Position numbers and translations under genes: made by a program
Shown: in pieces, positions 62,565-64,000 of the stretch
Position numbering within the stretch: position 1 is the stretch's first letter
How the letters are laid out: every line of letters starts with the position of its first letter
Notes under the pieces: model-generated
The model's database searches: none
What the model saw: the letters and a program-made list of their open reading frames with translations, nothing else
What the model was told of the DNA's origin: nothing
Source of the DNA: Streptomyces sp. f51
GTDB taxonomy: Bacteria > Actinomycetota > Actinomycetes > Streptomycetales > Streptomycetaceae
Length of the DNA: 64,000 bases
Reading direction: 5' to 3'
NCBI RefSeq assembly: GCF_037940415.1
Contig: NZ_CP149798.1
Span: 124,001 to 188,000, forward strand

Positions 62565-63425
62565 TCACCTGGCCAGTCGCCCCAGGAGCGAGGACGCGGA
62601 CCAGATGCCGAGGGCCGCGGCGACGGCCAGGACGCCGTAGTCGAGGGGCAGATGCGCGGGCGTTCCGAGCAACAGACCGCGCAGGGCGTCGACTTGGTAG
62701 CTGAGCGGGTTGACCAGGCTGACGGCCTGGAGCCAGCCGGGCATGATCGCCACCGGGTAGAGGGCGTTGGAGCCGAAGAAGAGCGGCATGGTGATGGCCT
62801 GCCCGATGCCCATCAGGCGGTCCCGGGTGAGCACGATGCCCGCAATCGTCATGGACAGGCAGGAGAAGAAGGCCGAACCGAGCACGACGGCCACGGCCAC
62901 TCCGAGGAGCCGCAGCGGATTCCACGTCATCGCCACGCCGAGCAGCGCGGCGATCACGACGACCACCACGGCCTGGATCAGCGCCTTCACTCCGGCGGCG
63001 AACGCCTTGCCGGTGATGAGCGCGGAGCGGGGCGTCGGGGTGACCAGGAGCTTCGTGAGAATTCCGGCGTCCCGCTCCCAGATGATCATGATGCCGTAGA
63101 AGATGGCGATGAACATGGCGGACTGGGCGATGATGCCGGGCGCCAGATAGTCGAGGTAGGGGATTCCGCCGGTCGGGATCGCGTGGATCCGGGTGAACGT
63201 CTCACCGAAGATCAGCAGCCACAGGGCCGGCTGGACCGCCCGGGTGTACAGCTCGGTGCGGTCGTGGCGGAGTTTCTGGAGCTCGACCGCGCACATCGCG
63301 GCCACCCGGGCGGGCAGCACGCGCCAGCCCGTGCGGGCCTTCGGCGGGATCACGAGCAGGTCGAGGCTCCCGGGGCGGACGTGCTCAGCCGACGCGGGAA
63401 GCGGTACGGCGGGTGCTTCGGACAT
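62565..63425 (-). CDS. ABC-2 type transporter permease
   Basis: 286 residues. A cytosolic N-terminus (~1-65) is followed by six TM helices of the ABC2_membrane type. The region LVTPTPRSALITGKAFAAGV is the typical coupling/permease motif, and SNALYPVAIMPGWLQ with NPLSYQVDALRGLLLG is the C-terminal signature of DrrB-like permeases. It pairs with the ATPase gene that ends 41 bp inside its 5' end. The ATG at 63425 has CAGGAG. It exports a drug or lipid; the cargo is unknown. Confidence 0.89.
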   Translation of the reverse strand: MSEAPAVPLPASAEHVRPGSLDLLVIPPKARTGWRVLPARVAAMCAVELQKLRHDRTELYTRAVQPALWLLIFGETFTRIHAIPTGGIPYLDYLAPGIIAQSAMFIAIFYGIMIIWERDAGILTKLLVTPTPRSALITGKAFAAGVKALIQAVVVVVIAALLGVAMTWNPLRLLGVAVAVVLGSAFFSCLSMTIAGIVLTRDRLMGIGQAITMPLFFGSNALYPVAIMPGWLQAVSLVNPLSYQVDALRGLLLGTPAHLPLDYGVLAVAAALGIWSASSLLGRLAR

Positions 63426-64000
63426 CGCTGAAGTCTCCTGATCGGTCGTCGAGTCCACTGCCGGCGACGTCGCGGAAGACGTCCTCCAGGGTGGGCGGTT
63501 CACCGTCGCCGGTGATGCCGCGGCGCTCACCGAGGCCCGCCCTCAGCTCGTCCGGTGTGCCGAGCGCGCGGACGCGTCCGCGGTGCATCAGGGCGACCCG
63601 GTCGCAGTACTGGTCGGCCTCGTCCATGTAGTGGGTCGTCACGAGGACGGTCATGCCGGTGGCGGCCCGTACGGCGTTGATGTGCTCCCACACGCTGGTG
63701 CGGGCGATCGGGTCGAGGCCGATCGTGGGCTCGTCCAGGATCAGCAGCCGGGGCGCGCTGACGAGTGCCTGGGCGAGTTCCAGTCGGCGGACCATGCCCC
63801 CGGAGTACGTCTTGGCGAGCCGGTCGGCCACGTCGGCGAGGCCGACGGCGTCCAGTGCCTGGGCGACACGGGCCGCGCGTTCGCGCCGGGACACGTCGAA
63901 GACGCGGGCGAACAGGGCCACGTTCTCCCGTCCGGTGAGTCCGGAGTCGGCGGACAGCTGCTGCGGTACATAGCCCAACAGGCGTCGCACGGCCATGCGT
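63385..64000 (-). CDS. ABC transporter ATP-binding protein (DrrA-like), 5' end outside window
   Basis: About 205 C-terminal residues are visible and the frame runs off the window edge, so the Walker A region is not seen. Visible motifs are a Q-loop-type GYVPQQLSADSGLTG, the signature YSGGMVRRLELAQAL, Walker B RLLILDEPTIGLD and the H-loop TVLVTTHYMDEADQY. The C-terminal tail matches the DrrA/NodI group. It overlaps the permease gene by 41 bp, so the two are co-translated. It energises export by ATP hydrolysis. Confidence 0.9.
   Translation of the reverse strand, partial: RMAVRRLLGYVPQQLSADSGLTGRENVALFARVFDVSRRERAARVAQALDAVGLADVADRLAKTYSGGMVRRLELAQALVSAPRLLILDEPTIGLDPIARTSVWEHINAVRAATGMTVLVTTHYMDEADQYCDRVALMHRGRVRALGTPDELRAGLGERRGITGDGEPPTLEDVFRDVAGSGLDDRSGDFSDVRSTRRTASRVG

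Overview
The window is high-GC actinomycete DNA, almost certainly from a Streptomyces chromosome. The support is very strong third-position GC bias, GTG and TTG starts behind GGAGG-type sites, families typical of streptomycetes (DUF5133, DUF6296, many SpoIIE-type phosphatases and GHKL kinases, a Streptomyces-type cholesterol oxidase) and secreted enzymes with Tat or Sec signals. No rRNA, tRNA, CRISPR array, transposase or integrase was recognised. Gene order looks like an ordinary but accessory-rich chromosomal arm.

Layout. 1-6900: an MFS exporter, an AraC regulator divergent from a FAD monooxygenase, a GNAT acetyltransferase with a perfect CebR-type box in front of it, and a FUSC-family membrane protein. 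6900-13300: a peptide or amino-acid catabolism locus (Lrp regulator, class III aminotransferase, M19 dipeptidase homologue, amidohydrolase) divergent from an IclR regulator and an ornithine cyclodeaminase homologue. 13400-18940: an MpaB-type oxygenase, an STAND-like ATPase, a MerR regulator with a cobalamin-binding domain, and a class V aminotransferase.

19200-40200 is a dense stress-signalling region. It carries small membrane proteins (GlsB/YeaQ type, BrkB type), a stand-alone GHKL anti-sigma kinase, a PRC-barrel protein behind a SigB-type promoter, and a translationally coupled trio of PP2C phosphatase, cobalamin-binding protein and STAS protein. It continues with DUF5133, Dps, a MEDS-GHKL protein, a SigB/SigF-type sigma factor, a poly-HAMP hybrid histidine kinase, an ANTAR-GAF-PAS-PP2C protein and a membrane PP2C. 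The parts fit a general-stress partner-switching network. The coupled trio is the best candidate for a little-described system: the cobalamin protein has the Wx9EH signature of CarH-type B12 photoreceptors, so light or B12 status may feed into the phosphatase/STAS switch.

40200-46320: a Tat-exported KstD-like dehydrogenase divergent from a Tat-exported cholesterol oxidase (a likely extracellular sterol-oxidising pair), a CMD/AhpD-like protein with a DapB-like oxidoreductase, and a YciO/Sua5 protein. 46400-53370: a dienelactone hydrolase, an M4 metallopeptidase, a 21-bp minisatellite, an MMPL transporter, a GNAT and a DUF6296 protein. 53550-64000: a membrane sensor with PP2C and GHKL domains, a DHA2 exporter, a DinB-like protein, a small membrane protein, a trypsin-like protease with FG-GAP repeats, a membrane-anchored secreted protein, and an ABC exporter permease/ATPase pair cut by the window edge.
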